From NCBI GenBank assembly GCA_017861365.1, contig JAGFXR010000001.1, positions 62,001-126,000 of the forward strand: a stretch of 64,000 nucleotides of DNA, read 5' to 3'. A program made the translations under genes and the position numbers. The notes beneath the pieces are model-generated. The model was not told the origin of the DNA. It searched no databases and was given only the letters and a program-made list of their open reading frames with translations. This document shows positions 33,932 to 42,244 of this stretch, piece by piece. Every line of letters starts with the position of its first letter. Positions within the stretch are counted from its first letter, which is position 1. The stretch comes from Oscillospiraceae bacterium. Lineage in GTDB: Bacteria > Bacillota > Clostridia > Oscillospirales > Oscillospiraceae.

Positions 33932-35872
33932 ATGAGCGCAACGATTACGTTCGCTGTCGGAGACAGCAGTTTGCTGCACAGACTTCCCCTCGGGGATACC
34001 ATGCTGCATTTTATTGAGAGCGATTTTACCTATTTCAGGGAGCAGTGTGTGGAGAGCGTGAACCGGTATCAAAGTACCGGCGCGTTTGCGCCTGAGCGAA
34101 CCGCAGTCCTTAAGGAGTACATCAGAGGCTGTCACCCATACTGCAGTGCCGCAATCAGCAGCGACTTCGATCAGATCGCCATGGACTGCATCATCGATTA
34201 CCTGTGCGAAACAGACGAGGTAGGGCTGGAAGAGCTTTGGGTCAGGACACTCTCCTCCACAGATGCCTTCGGCAGAGGGGTCTTTCACCGCATCACGGAG
34301 TATAAAACAGGATATGCCATTAACCAGTGGACCAATCTTCTGCGGATGCAGAAGTATGCTGCCTCAAAATTGGAATTCCTGTTTCATGGGGAAGCGGCAA
34401 GCCGTTCCGAATACGAGGCGCGAAAGCTGTATTTTGATATGGCGTTCATGCTGACGGCACAGGAGCTTGGCTGCGATGCGGAAGCCCTGCCCCAGGTGAA
34501 GCGTTATAGCGTCCCTCTGCTGCCGGGTTCCGCGTCCATTCTGAAAAATGCCGTGAATGCCATCAGACCTCAGGTGAAACCGCTGACGGAGGGGCGAAAG
34601 ATCACGCCGCCAGGCAAGGGCCGGGATTGTGTGCACGACCAGACGGCGGGAGTGATCTCAAATCTCATGATGAATGTGCAGCGCCCACTCTTGCCCGAGC
34701 TCAGGCAGATCATGAAGGCATATGGCGGTCTGCCCGCGGAAGTCTACGTGCCCAGTTGTCTGAAGGCAATTTTGGACTTGGAATTTGACAAGCTCATTGA
34801 ATCGGACTTACTGCTCCAATCAGCTCCGGAAACAGGAAGCTATCGGCTGGTCAGCCGTGACGGAATACCGGTGGTGCCGATGACGGCGGAAGAATCCTTA
34901 CCCATGGAAGAAAATCCCGCGCCTGTGGTACTGGAAGCTGACTTGAAGGTTTACGAAAAAGCCATGAACGAAGAAGAAAATCCCGCGCCTGTGGTACTGG
35001 AAGCCGCCCCGGAGGCGGAAGAGTCTGTGCCCGTGGCAGAGGAAGCCGTGCCGGAGGCGGAAGAGCCTGTGCCCGTGGCAGAGGAAACCGTGCCCGCAGA
35101 GGAAGAGTCTGTGCCCACGGCAGAGGAAGCCGCCCCAGAGGCGGAAGAGCCCACACCTATGGTGGAAGTATGGGCCTTCCATGCGCAGGAGCTTGAGCCC
35201 GAGACGGAGGAAGCCGTCCCTATGGTGGAAGTGCGCGCCTTCGAGGCGGAAGAGCTTGAGCCAGTGGCGGAAGAACTCGTACCTGTGGCAGAGGAAGCCG
35301 CGCCGGAGGCGGAAGAGCCCGTGCCTGCGGAGAAAACAATTGATTTGGTAAAAGAAATCCCTTTTATTATGGTGGAAGCACCAACGTTGGTGGATTTCAT
35401 TTCCTCAATACACGCAGAAGCGCCCGCTCCGGCGGCAAACATTCCGTCCATCAAGGTGGGTACAACCGCCCCGGCGGCAGGCATTCCCTCCATAAAAGCG
35501 GAGCAGGTTGTGCCTTTTAAACCAGTGCCGCCGGAAGAACCGCAGATATCCGCGACTGAAGGCAAGCCACCTGTTGTCATTCCGGAGGATGGCTTTGAGC
35601 GGGTGAAGCGGATCCGCACTATGGCCGCCGATCCCGGACGAACGGTGTCAAAGGTCAGGACACCGGAGGAAATTAATATGCGCTGCAACGAGCTGTGGGA
35701 TGCGGTACGCAAAAGTGTCGGCAGTTACATGACCGAGGATGAAAACCGTGAATGGGTGAAAGCACTCATTGAAATCCGCCGGAGCATTGGTGCCGGTGAG
35801 ATGACGCCAGAGGATTTGGATCAATTTCTGGATGCCACCGAGGATGTTTATGGAATCGCAGTCCGACTGTAA
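33932..35872 (+). CDS. Large hypothetical protein with Glu/Pro/Val-rich repeat region
   Basis: No family recognised. The 646-aa protein has three parts. Residues 1 to about 320 are a folded, mostly helical region (LPLGDTMLHFIESDFTYFREQCVESV, YKTGYAINQWTNLLRMQKYAASKLEFLF). About 325-475 is acidic low complexity built on PVAEEAxPEAEE units. After a Pro/Ala linker comes a C-terminal helical domain of about 85 residues (EEINMRCNELWDAVRKSVGSYMTEDENREWVKALIEIRRSI). No signal peptide is seen. The ATG at 33932 is used because the promoter overlaps upstream codons. The repeat region looks like a spacer joining two interaction domains. Confidence 0.75.
   Translation: MSATITFAVGDSSLLHRLPLGDTMLHFIESDFTYFREQCVESVNRYQSTGAFAPERTAVLKEYIRGCHPYCSAAISSDFDQIAMDCIIDYLCETDEVGLEELWVRTLSSTDAFGRGVFHRITEYKTGYAINQWTNLLRMQKYAASKLEFLFHGEAASRSEYEARKLYFDMAFMLTAQELGCDAEALPQVKRYSVPLLPGSASILKNAVNAIRPQVKPLTEGRKITPPGKGRDCVHDQTAGVISNLMMNVQRPLLPELRQIMKAYGGLPAEVYVPSCLKAILDLEFDKLIESDLLLQSAPETGSYRLVSRDGIPVVPMTAEESLPMEENPAPVVLEADLKVYEKAMNEEENPAPVVLEAAPEAEESVPVAEEAVPEAEEPVPVAEETVPAEEESVPTAEEAAPEAEEPTPMVEVWAFHAQELEPETEEAVPMVEVRAFEAEELEPVAEELVPVAEEAAPEAEEPVPAEKTIDLVKEIPFIMVEAPTLVDFISSIHAEAPAPAANIPSIKVGTTAPAAGIPSIKAEQVVPFKPVPPEEPQISATEGKPPVVIPEDGFERVKRIRTMAADPGRTVSKVRTPEEINMRCNELWDAVRKSVGSYMTEDENREWVKALIEIRRSIGAGEMTPEDLDQFLDATEDVYGIAVRL
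34896..35330 (+). repeat. In-gene degenerate repeat coding PVAEE/PEAEE units
   Basis: Tandem degenerate units of about 24-36 nt built on GTGCCCGTGGCAGAGGAA-like sequence; one near-identical block (GAAAATCCCGCGCCTGTGGT) recurs at 34910 and 34976. It is in frame, coding acidic Glu/Pro/Val/Ala sequence, so copy number could vary without breaking the frame. Confidence 0.8.
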
Positions 35873-35919
35873 ATTCACCTCGCGTGCCGTTCATACACGA
35901 GATGCTTCACATAAAATCC

Positions 35920-35949
35920 TTTACAAAGGTCCATCTTATCTTTTATAAT
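35920..35949 (+). promoter_or_regulatory. Promoter of prfB
   Basis: TTTACA (35920-35925), 18-nt spacer, TATAAT (35944-35949), 58 nt before the prfB ATG. Confidence 0.7.
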
Positions 35950-36007
35950 ATTTCGGTGATGGAATCGAAGCATAGACGCAAAATAAGTGAAGTGAGCGTG
36001 TGAAAAA

Positions 36008-37132
36008 ATGCTGCAATTTGACGAATATAAGGTTCGCCTGAATAATTTACTGCCCCAGCTGGAGGTTCTGAGAGAAGCTCTGGATCTCAACCGCGCGGAG
36101 CAGGAGCTGGATATGCTGCATGCCGAGAGCGGGGCGGACGGATTTTGGGATCATCTCGAAAAAGCGCAGAAGGTACAGCAGCGGATTAAAACCCTTCAGG
36201 CAAAGGTGGAAGGACACAAAAAACGCACGGACAGCTGGTCGGACCTGATGACCCTCTGTGAAATGGGCAATGAAGAGGATGATGAGTCCCTTTTGCCTGA
36301 ACTGGAGACGGGGTTTGCTCAACTGGAAGCAAGTATGGAAAGCGCCCGGCTCCAGACCCTGTTGAAAGGGGAATATGATAATTACAATGCCATCATGACC
36401 TTTCACGCCGGAGCGGGCGGAACCGAGGCCCAGGACTGGGCTCAGATGCTGTTTCGCATGTATACCCGCTGGGCGGAGCGCCATGGATTTGCCTGTACCA
36501 CGCTGGACTATCTGGACGGTGACGAGGCGGGGCTGAAAAGCGCTACCATCCTCATTGAGGGTGAAAATGCCTATGGATACCTGCGCAGTGAGCACGGGGT
36601 TCACCGCCTTGTGCGTGTTTCCCCCTTTGATTCCCAGGCTCGCCGCCATACCTCGTTTTCCGCGGTGGAGGTTATGCCCGAAATCCCGGATGACGTGGAG
36701 GTGGATATCCGCCCTGAGGATATCAAAATGGATGTATTCCGTGCCTCCGGCGCCGGAGGACAGCACATCAATAAAACCTCATCGGCGGTTCGGCTGACCC
36801 ATATTCCAACGGGAATTGTGGTGTCCTGCCAGACGGAGCGCAGTCAGTTTCAAAATAAGGACACCTGTATGAGAATGCTCCGGTCCCGCCTGATCCAGAT
36901 TAAAACACAGGAGCATTTGGATAAAATTTCGGACATCAAGGGCATTCAGCTGAAAATTGAATGGGGCAGCCAGATTCGCTCCTATGTGTTCATGCCCTAC
37001 CAGCTGGTCAAGGATAACCGAACCGCCTATGAAACCAGCAATATAGGCGGGGTGATGGACGGTGACTTGGACGGCTTTATCAACGCGTACCTCACCGCCG
37101 GCGCCACGGGTAACTGGGCGGTGAAGTCGTAA
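36008..37132 (+). CDS. prfB: Peptide chain release factor 2 (RF2)
   Basis: Terminates translation at UGA and UAA. The 374-aa protein contains the GGQ hydrolysis loop RASGAGGQHINKTSSAVRLTHIPTGIVVSCQ and the RF2 pattern FHAGAGGTEAQDWAQMLFRMY and HRLVRVSPFDSQARRHTSFSAV. The stop-codon recognition loop appears as SPFD. The frame is continuous from the ATG through VLREALDLNRAEQE, where many bacteria have an in-frame UGA and a +1 programmed frameshift, so autoregulation by frameshifting is absent here. The SD is weak. Confidence 0.95.
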   Translation: MLQFDEYKVRLNNLLPQLEVLREALDLNRAEQELDMLHAESGADGFWDHLEKAQKVQQRIKTLQAKVEGHKKRTDSWSDLMTLCEMGNEEDDESLLPELETGFAQLEASMESARLQTLLKGEYDNYNAIMTFHAGAGGTEAQDWAQMLFRMYTRWAERHGFACTTLDYLDGDEAGLKSATILIEGENAYGYLRSEHGVHRLVRVSPFDSQARRHTSFSAVEVMPEIPDDVEVDIRPEDIKMDVFRASGAGGQHINKTSSAVRLTHIPTGIVVSCQTERSQFQNKDTCMRMLRSRLIQIKTQEHLDKISDIKGIQLKIEWGSQIRSYVFMPYQLVKDNRTAYETSNIGGVMDGDLDGFINAYLTAGATGNWAVKS

Positions 37133-37157
37133 CAGATCGGTTTCCTGCAATGAAATG

Positions 37158-37199
37158 AAAAAAAGCACCGGGCTTCGTTGTTTCTGCGGAGTCCGGTGC
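37158..37199 (-). terminator. Terminator after the polysaccharide deacetylase gene
   Basis: Stem GCACCGG / CCGGTGC with an extended imperfect inner stem; followed on the minus strand by seven T residues. It may also help end prfB transcription. Confidence 0.75.
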
Positions 37200-37266
37200 G
37201 CCTGTTCATGAGAAAAACAAAAATAATTTTGAACACTGCCGGGGAGCATTCACCGCCGGTTTTCAT

Positions 37267-38034
37267 TCAATCATCCTCATATCTGCGGGGGTAGAACGTG
37301 GTTTGATCTGCGGACGTATTCGGCGCACAACGGTAAATTGTCCCGTTTTCCAAAAGAATGCCGTACGCGCTGAATAACTCCTCCACGGTTACAAAATAAT
37401 AACCTTGGCGGAGCAGCTCGTCCACAGCGGTGAGAGTTGCTTCGACAGTTGAGGAAAAAATATCATGCAGTAAAATAATATCACCCGGGCTGGCCTGATT
37501 GATCATTACCGAGGCAATCCGCTGTACGTTATGGTCGCTCCAGTCCTTTGGGTCCACGGACCAGAGGATGATGGGCGCGTTCGACCATTGAATGACATTT
37601 TTATCTACAAAACCGTAAGGGGGACGCAGCGGAAAGCTCTCCTCGCCTAAAATGGAGGTCAGAAGTTCTCTGGTGCGCCCGATTTGCCGGTAAAACTGCG
37701 TTTGAGTCAGTCCTGTTATAGCAACATGGGAATAGGTATGAATCCCTACCTGATGCCCCTCAGACTCCATGCGGGTAACCAGCGCCTCATTGCCCTCAAT
37801 CCGATTTCCAATGAGAAAAAATGTAGCGTGGACGCCGCGTTCCGCAAGGCCATCCAGAAGCTTTGGGGTGACTGAGCTGCTGGGACCATCGTCAAAGGTC
37901 AGCGCCAGCAATTTTTCAGTGTCCGAATGTTCAGCGGTCAGCTCCGCGGCGGAGGCAAAAACCGAATGGCACGTGGTCAGAAAGAAAAAACACAGGGAGA
38001 ACAGAAGAGCCTCGCTGCGGATGGAACGCTTCAA
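37267..38034 (-). CDS. Polysaccharide (peptidoglycan-type) deacetylase, NodB domain, secreted
   Basis: 255-aa exported or membrane-tethered carbohydrate esterase family 4 protein. An N-terminal signal (LLFSLCFFFLTTCHSVFASA) precedes the NodB domain: LALTFDDGPSSSVTPKLLDGL (catalytic Asp and metal Asp), HTYSH metal motif, RPPYGFVD, LWSVDPKDWSD and GDIILLHDIFSSTVEA. All five CE4 motifs look intact. Spore-cortex PdaA/PdaB-type enzymes are possible given the nearby SASP gene, but it could act on vegetative wall. The start appears to be TTG at 38032-38034, with AAGGGTG upstream and no suitable ATG. Confidence 0.88.
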   Translation of the reverse strand: MKRSIRSEALLFSLCFFFLTTCHSVFASAAELTAEHSDTEKLLALTFDDGPSSSVTPKLLDGLAERGVHATFFLIGNRIEGNEALVTRMESEGHQVGIHTYSHVAITGLTQTQFYRQIGRTRELLTSILGEESFPLRPPYGFVDKNVIQWSNAPIILWSVDPKDWSDHNVQRIASVMINQASPGDIILLHDIFSSTVEATLTAVDELLRQGYYFVTVEELFSAYGILLENGTIYRCAPNTSADQTTFYPRRYEDD

Positions 38035-38147
38035 TGAAATCGCACCCTTCCAAATGAACTATCCAAAGTATGTGTCGGAATACGGAGTGTGATTCAGACA
38101 CAAAATGGTAGATAGCGGCATAGAGTGGGGTAAAGGAGGCATTGAAG

Positions 38148-38996
38148 ATGAACTTCTGTCCTATTTCCACAAGCCCTCCGGTGGCATTTTCCAACCGAGT
38201 CACCGCTTCCGGTGTTTTAGATAGTGACGACGAAAGCACCGTCAATTCCATCAGCAGACCCTTAATCATTCATGTATTGGACCCGGTTTTAAGTCTTTCT
38301 GTTTTACCGGATTATGCCAATCCTGGAGAGCGCGTTCATTTTACCGTCAGACTGCGAAACGGTTCCACGGTTCCGATTGTGGATATTGTTCTGAGACTCA
38401 ATCTTCCAACGTATTTAATTCCGGAACGTGCCACGGTCAACGAAGCTCCGTTTCCCGCCAGCGAGCTTGTAAGCGGTATGGTGATTTCAGGCATCGGCCC
38501 GGGCGGCACCGCTGTGATTGAGTTTGACGCGCTGGTAACGCTGAACAGCCCCGATTCCATTTCGGTGGAAGCACAGGCAAATTACCGCTACCCGATCAGT
38601 CCCTTGACCGGCGGGAACGCCGCCTATAGCTGCGGACTGTTCCGCCGCGCATCCATAACATCAAATACGGTCACGCTGACCATCTTTACGTCAGATCTGG
38701 AGATCACCTTGCTGGCGGATCGGACCGTTGTCTCAGCGGAAAATCCGATTGTTACCTATACTGTAACCGTTACCAATCGGAGTGACAGTACGGTAAATGA
38801 TATTATTATCACGGATATTACACTGGAAAAATCCCTTGAGCCCGGCATGGAGTTTGTGTCCGGAAGCGTTACGGTGGACGGTACGGCAGAGACCGACGAT
38901 TCGCCGATCGACGGGATTAACATCGGCAGCCTTACGGCGGGAGCCAGCAGTACGATTACGTACCAGGTGCGCATTGCTGTTGATGATGACGATTGA
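38148..38996 (+). CDS. DUF11-type repeat protein, no signal peptide
   Basis: 282 aa. Two immunoglobulin-like segments of the DUF11 type are visible: residues about 40-135 (LSLSVLPDYANPGERVHFTVRLRNGSTVPIVDIVLRLNLP) and about 180-278 (LEITLLADRTVVSAENPIVTYTVTVTNRSDSTVNDIIITDI..LEPGMEFVSGSVTVDG). The motif of a named 'conserved repeat domain' ends DGINIGSLTAGASSTITYQVRI. Unusually there is no signal peptide or membrane helix, so the protein may coat spores or be released by lysis. The ATG at 38148 has AGGAGG 8 nt upstream. It lies 116 nt before the SASP gene on the same strand. Confidence 0.82.
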   Translation: MNFCPISTSPPVAFSNRVTASGVLDSDDESTVNSISRPLIIHVLDPVLSLSVLPDYANPGERVHFTVRLRNGSTVPIVDIVLRLNLPTYLIPERATVNEAPFPASELVSGMVISGIGPGGTAVIEFDALVTLNSPDSISVEAQANYRYPISPLTGGNAAYSCGLFRRASITSNTVTLTIFTSDLEITLLADRTVVSAENPIVTYTVTVTNRSDSTVNDIIITDITLEKSLEPGMEFVSGSVTVDGTAETDDSPIDGINIGSLTAGASSTITYQVRIAVDDDD

Positions 38997-39112
38997 AAAA
39001 ATTTCGCTATCCTGAATTTAGCAGCCGCTTTTCTGCATAGAAAGATTCGCTGGGGTAAACATATGTTTGGATTCCCAATCCACAATCTTTCACGAAAAGG
39101 AGTTGCGATATT

Positions 39113-39370
39113 ATGTCTAGCAATAAACAGTCTCTGGTTCCCTCCGCACGTGAGGCTCTCAATAAGTTTAAGATGGAAGCCGCCAGCGAGGTTGGCGTTA
39201 ACCTGAAGCAGGGATATAACGGCGATCTGACCTCTCGTCAGGCGGGCTCAATCGGCGGACAGATGGTCAAAAAGATGTGTCCCATACATACCGCGAGTTT
39301 TGCCCGTGCGGACCGCACTGCCATGGGTCATGTCAGCACCGTTTGTTATGAGGCCGCACTTATTGATTAA
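39113..39370 (+). CDS. Alpha/beta-type small acid-soluble spore protein
   Basis: 85-aa DNA-binding spore protein that protects DNA in the dormant forespore. The core KFKMEAASEVGVNLKQGYNGDLTSRQAGSIGGQMVKKM matches the family: the E-x-A-S-E segment is the expected germination-protease cleavage region, and LTSRQAGSIGGQM is the conserved DNA-binding helix region. The C-terminal tail (CPIHTASFARADRTAM..) is longer than usual and includes two cysteines. Strong SD AAAAGGAG. This is the direct evidence that the organism forms endospores. Confidence 0.93.
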   Translation: MSSNKQSLVPSAREALNKFKMEAASEVGVNLKQGYNGDLTSRQAGSIGGQMVKKMCPIHTASFARADRTAMGHVSTVCYEAALID

Positions 39371-39375
39371 ATGAA

Positions 39376-39413
39376 AACAACCGGCTCTCTGATGGTTCAG
39401 AGGGCCGGTTGTT
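39376..39413 (+). terminator. Terminator of the SASP gene
   Basis: Ten-bp stem AACAACCGGC / GCCGGTTGTT with an imperfect inner extension, followed by CTTTACTT. The next ~200 nt to the tetR stop hold nothing I can support. Confidence 0.75.
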
Positions 39414-39617
39414 CTTTACTTGGTTCAACACTCCTTCACCCGGAATGCCAGAATTCACCCAGAGCCTTTCAACGCTTAGGGTTGAAGGAGTAGCGGCTGT
39501 GGCGTTTGAATTTGATACACAATCAAATAATTTGTTGTTAGAACGGCATGAAAAAGGAACACAAAGGTGTTTAATATTTGTCGTACCACCGAATTTTCAC
39601 AGTTCACGATAAGTATC

Positions 39618-40256
39618 TTATGACAGCTCCGCCAGATTTTGAAGCAGCTTATAGAGCAGATCAACGGTCTGCTCTATGTAGGTACCGGAATCTTGGATGT
39701 AATCGTCAAACAAAATGCCATGGCACACGTCTTCAATTAGAAGATTGCAATAATGCAAAAATATATTCTGAGCCTCTTCATTCTTAAAAGGAATTTTGAT
39801 AATATCAAACACGTCCCGCGTGTTCTGGTCACGTTTTTTCAGAGATTCAGCATTGATTGCGGCGATGTCTTTATCTAAAAGATCCAGCGCCGTCATATCG
39901 TCATGAAACAACTTAGAAAAATTATGGCAGTCCATCATCAGTTTGATAAACAATTTAAAGAGGTCCTTCATCCGTTTTTCGTCTTTGAGTTGATAAGGCC
40001 CGCTTATTTCCCAGAAGCTATGGGTTGGCAGATGAAATTGATTACTGATTCTTTGGTGAACCTCAATATAGATTTCTTTTTTATCCACAAAATAGGAGTA
40101 TAGTGATCCGGTTGATACGCCTGCTTCTTTTGCGATATCTGCCGTGGTGACGCGGTAGTAACCTTTTTCATTAAAGAGTGTAAAGGCAGAATCCAAAATC
40201 TTTTCATATTTTTCAAGGGATCGTTTCTGCACTGGCATTCTTGTTTTCCGTTCCAT
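39618..40256 (-). CDS. TetR-family transcriptional regulator
   Basis: 212-aa repressor with an N-terminal helix-turn-helix domain: EKILDSAFTLFNEKGYYRVTTADIAKEAGVSTGSLYSYFVDKKEIYIEV, the TetR/AcrR signature, followed by a ligand-binding region of unknown specificity. It is transcribed divergently from the MFS exporter gene, and two near-identical palindromic sites flank the exporter promoter, so it very probably represses that exporter (and perhaps itself). SD AGAGGG lies 5 nt before the ATG. Confidence 0.92.
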   Translation of the reverse strand: MERKTRMPVQKRSLEKYEKILDSAFTLFNEKGYYRVTTADIAKEAGVSTGSLYSYFVDKKEIYIEVHQRISNQFHLPTHSFWEISGPYQLKDEKRMKDLFKLFIKLMMDCHNFSKLFHDDMTALDLLDKDIAAINAESLKKRDQNTRDVFDIIKIPFKNEEAQNIFLHYCNLLIEDVCHGILFDDYIQDSGTYIEQTVDLLYKLLQNLAELS

Positions 40257-40329
40257 AATAACCCTCTGTTCTGTCCATCAAAGGCGTTTTTTCTATGATT
40301 AATATAATACCTACGGATATGGAAGTCAA

Positions 40330-40351
40330 GAATGTGAAATTTGTTTCATAT
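40330..40351. promoter_or_regulatory. Putative TetR operator 1
   Basis: Palindrome with half-sites ATGTGAAA / TTTCATAT just upstream of the -35 of the exporter promoter. It matches operator 2 at 20 of 22 positions. Confidence 0.75.
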
Positions 40352-40357
40352 TTAATA

Positions 40358-40386
40358 TTGACATCTGTTGTGTCAGCTATTATTAT
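40358..40386 (+). promoter_or_regulatory. Promoter of the MFS exporter
   Basis: TTGACA (40358-40363), 17-nt spacer, TATTAT (40381-40386), lying exactly between the two operators. Confidence 0.85.
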
Positions 40387-40388
40387 GT

Positions 40389-40410
40389 GAATGTGAAAGC
40401 TGTTTCATAT
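40389..40410. promoter_or_regulatory. Putative TetR operator 2
   Basis: Second copy of the ATGTGAAA-N4-TTTCATAT palindrome, starting 2 nt after the -10 box, where bound repressor would block initiation. Start-to-start distance to operator 1 is 59 bp. Confidence 0.8.
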
Positions 40411-40510
40411 ATCAATGTAGAGAATTTTAAAGGTATATTGTAGCTGTGCTGCGGGTCTGGGCGTTTAGCCGCTTCAGGATCAATCAGCAGCGAAGAAAGA
40501 GAGGTTTACT

Positions 40511-42166
40511 ATGCTGAAAAAAAGATTAGCCTTTATTGCCATTGACATTGCGTGTTTTCTGACGGTGCTCGACAGCACCATTGTGAATGTGTCGCTGCCC
40601 AACATGGCAGAGTATTTTAACACCACGACAACAGGAATTTCCTGGGTGAGTACGGCATATTTAATTGCATTTTCATCACTGCTGATTAATTTTTCTAAAA
40701 TCGCGGATATTTACGGAAGAAAACGATTATTTTTAATCGGCCTTTTCTTGTTTGGAATTTCTTCCGCCTGCTGCGGGCTTGCAGACTCTTTGCCGCTGCT
40801 GATTGCCTGCCGCATCATGCAGGGGGTTGGAGCCGCGATTTTGACACCGCTGGCCATCCCGCTTGGGGTCGAACTATTTGGCAAGGAGGCGCTCGGTAAG
40901 CTCTCCGTTATTGTTGGCTTGACCATTTCCATTTCGGCTGCGTTAGGCCCGGTAATAGGCGGTCTTTTGAATGAATGGTTTACTTACAGGGCAATCTTCT
41001 ACATCAATATTCCCTTTGTGATCGTGGCCCTGGTTCTCGGTACGTTCTATGTAAAAGAATGTTATGACGAGAGTGTTGAAAAGAAGATTGATTTTCTGGG
41101 ATGTCTATTGCTGTTCGTGGCATTGGGAACATTCACATTGCTTTTGGTCCGGGGAAATGAATATGGCTGGGGAAGCAATCGGACTATCCTGCTGGGCTGT
41201 AGTTCCGTGCTTTCAGCCGTACTGTTTGCAGTGGTCGAACGGAACTCAAAAAATCCAATGATTGATTTCAAGTTATTTCAGATGGGGTCTTTTTCTGCGT
41301 CCAGTGTATTAATTGCCGTGTTCTTCTACGCTTACATGCCGATATCCTATCTGTTGAACTTTTTCTTTGAAAACACGCTGGGTTATTCCGTGCTGAAAGC
41401 CGGTTTAATGATGGGAATTCCCAGTCTCACCGCATTATTAGTAACACCGTTGATGCCGTTTTTGTCAAAAAAAGCATCCGCGAAAGTTATCTCTTTCCTA
41501 ACTGTTCTCATTGCGGTGATCGGAAACCTGCTTCTTGTGTTTATGAACAGCTCTAATCACATGCTCATCATTTGCACTTCTTTCGTGCTGATGGGGATTG
41601 GCGTCAGAATCGCAACCATACTATATCAGACTGCCTATGAGGAGATATCCAAGGATCAAAATGCAATGGCGTCAGGCATTCAAAACAGCATGCGGCAGTT
41701 GACGGCATGCATTGCCATCGCCTTCGTAGCCACGCTCAGTACCCACTATACAACTATCGCTACCGATCATACAAAGGTGGAACTGATCAGCGATGTCACG
41801 GCGAGCACTGTGCTGGATCAAAGTGTCAAGGACGCGTTTATCACAGCTGCAAGCCAGTCAACAGATTCTGTCAGCCTTGATGACTCGAAAGAAATGGTTC
41901 ATACCATGCTTGCCCAAGAAGAACAGGTCGTTTTATCCGCACTTCCCAGTGACCAGCAGTCGGCTGTAACGGAACAGTTCAGTGCACAGGAAGCAGAGTT
42001 GGATTCTATTCTGGAGCATACCTCCATATTCAAGGAAGCAGAAAGCTATCGAGTTTACAACAAGTGCTTTTTTGTGACGGGAATGATCGCGCTCTTGGGA
42101 ATGATTGCTGTTCCGTTCAATCATAAAAAACGCAACACAATTACAATGGAAGTCAGCAATCAATAG
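40511..42166 (+). CDS. MFS drug exporter, DHA2 (14-TM, EmrB/QacA) family
   Basis: 551-aa proton-coupled efflux pump. N-terminal IDIACFLTVLDSTIVNVSLPNMAEYF is the DHA2 motif D1 (LDxTIVNVALP), and GRKRLFLIGLFLFGISSACCG, RIMQGVGAAILTPLAIPLG and LGPVIGGLLNEWFTYRAIFYINIP follow as motifs A-C. A hydrophilic segment of about 115 residues (about 415-525) between the last helices is a large extracytoplasmic loop typical of 14-TM members. The drug is unknown. It is controlled by the divergent TetR regulator. Confidence 0.92.
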   Translation: MLKKRLAFIAIDIACFLTVLDSTIVNVSLPNMAEYFNTTTTGISWVSTAYLIAFSSLLINFSKIADIYGRKRLFLIGLFLFGISSACCGLADSLPLLIACRIMQGVGAAILTPLAIPLGVELFGKEALGKLSVIVGLTISISAALGPVIGGLLNEWFTYRAIFYINIPFVIVALVLGTFYVKECYDESVEKKIDFLGCLLLFVALGTFTLLLVRGNEYGWGSNRTILLGCSSVLSAVLFAVVERNSKNPMIDFKLFQMGSFSASSVLIAVFFYAYMPISYLLNFFFENTLGYSVLKAGLMMGIPSLTALLVTPLMPFLSKKASAKVISFLTVLIAVIGNLLLVFMNSSNHMLIICTSFVLMGIGVRIATILYQTAYEEISKDQNAMASGIQNSMRQLTACIAIAFVATLSTHYTTIATDHTKVELISDVTASTVLDQSVKDAFITAASQSTDSVSLDDSKEMVHTMLAQEEQVVLSALPSDQQSAVTEQFSAQEAELDSILEHTSIFKEAESYRVYNKCFFVTGMIALLGMIAVPFNHKKRNTITMEVSNQ

Positions 42167-42175
42167 AAAAACAAG

Positions 42176-42213
42176 AGAGCCGACGCGTTTTGTAACGCAT
42201 CGGCTCTTTTATT
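42176..42213. terminator. Bidirectional terminator between MFS exporter and the flavin operon
   Basis: Fourteen-bp stem (42176-42189 with 42194-42207, one mismatch) and 4-nt loop, followed by TTTTATTTTTT on the plus strand and TTGTTTTT on the minus strand, serving two convergent genes. Confidence 0.88.
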
Positions 42214-42244
42214 TTTTGCATCAAACGGGAGATGATTTGCCCTG

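Noticed and set aside
33626-34288. Minus-strand 220-codon open frame
   Set aside because: It overlaps the N-terminal part of the 33932-35872 gene and the divergent promoters; composition and lack of motifs mark it as a shadow frame.
34951-35712. Minus-strand Ser/Ala/Thr-rich open frame opposite the repeat region
   Set aside because: Low-complexity antisense of the PVAEE repeats; no SD and no domain.
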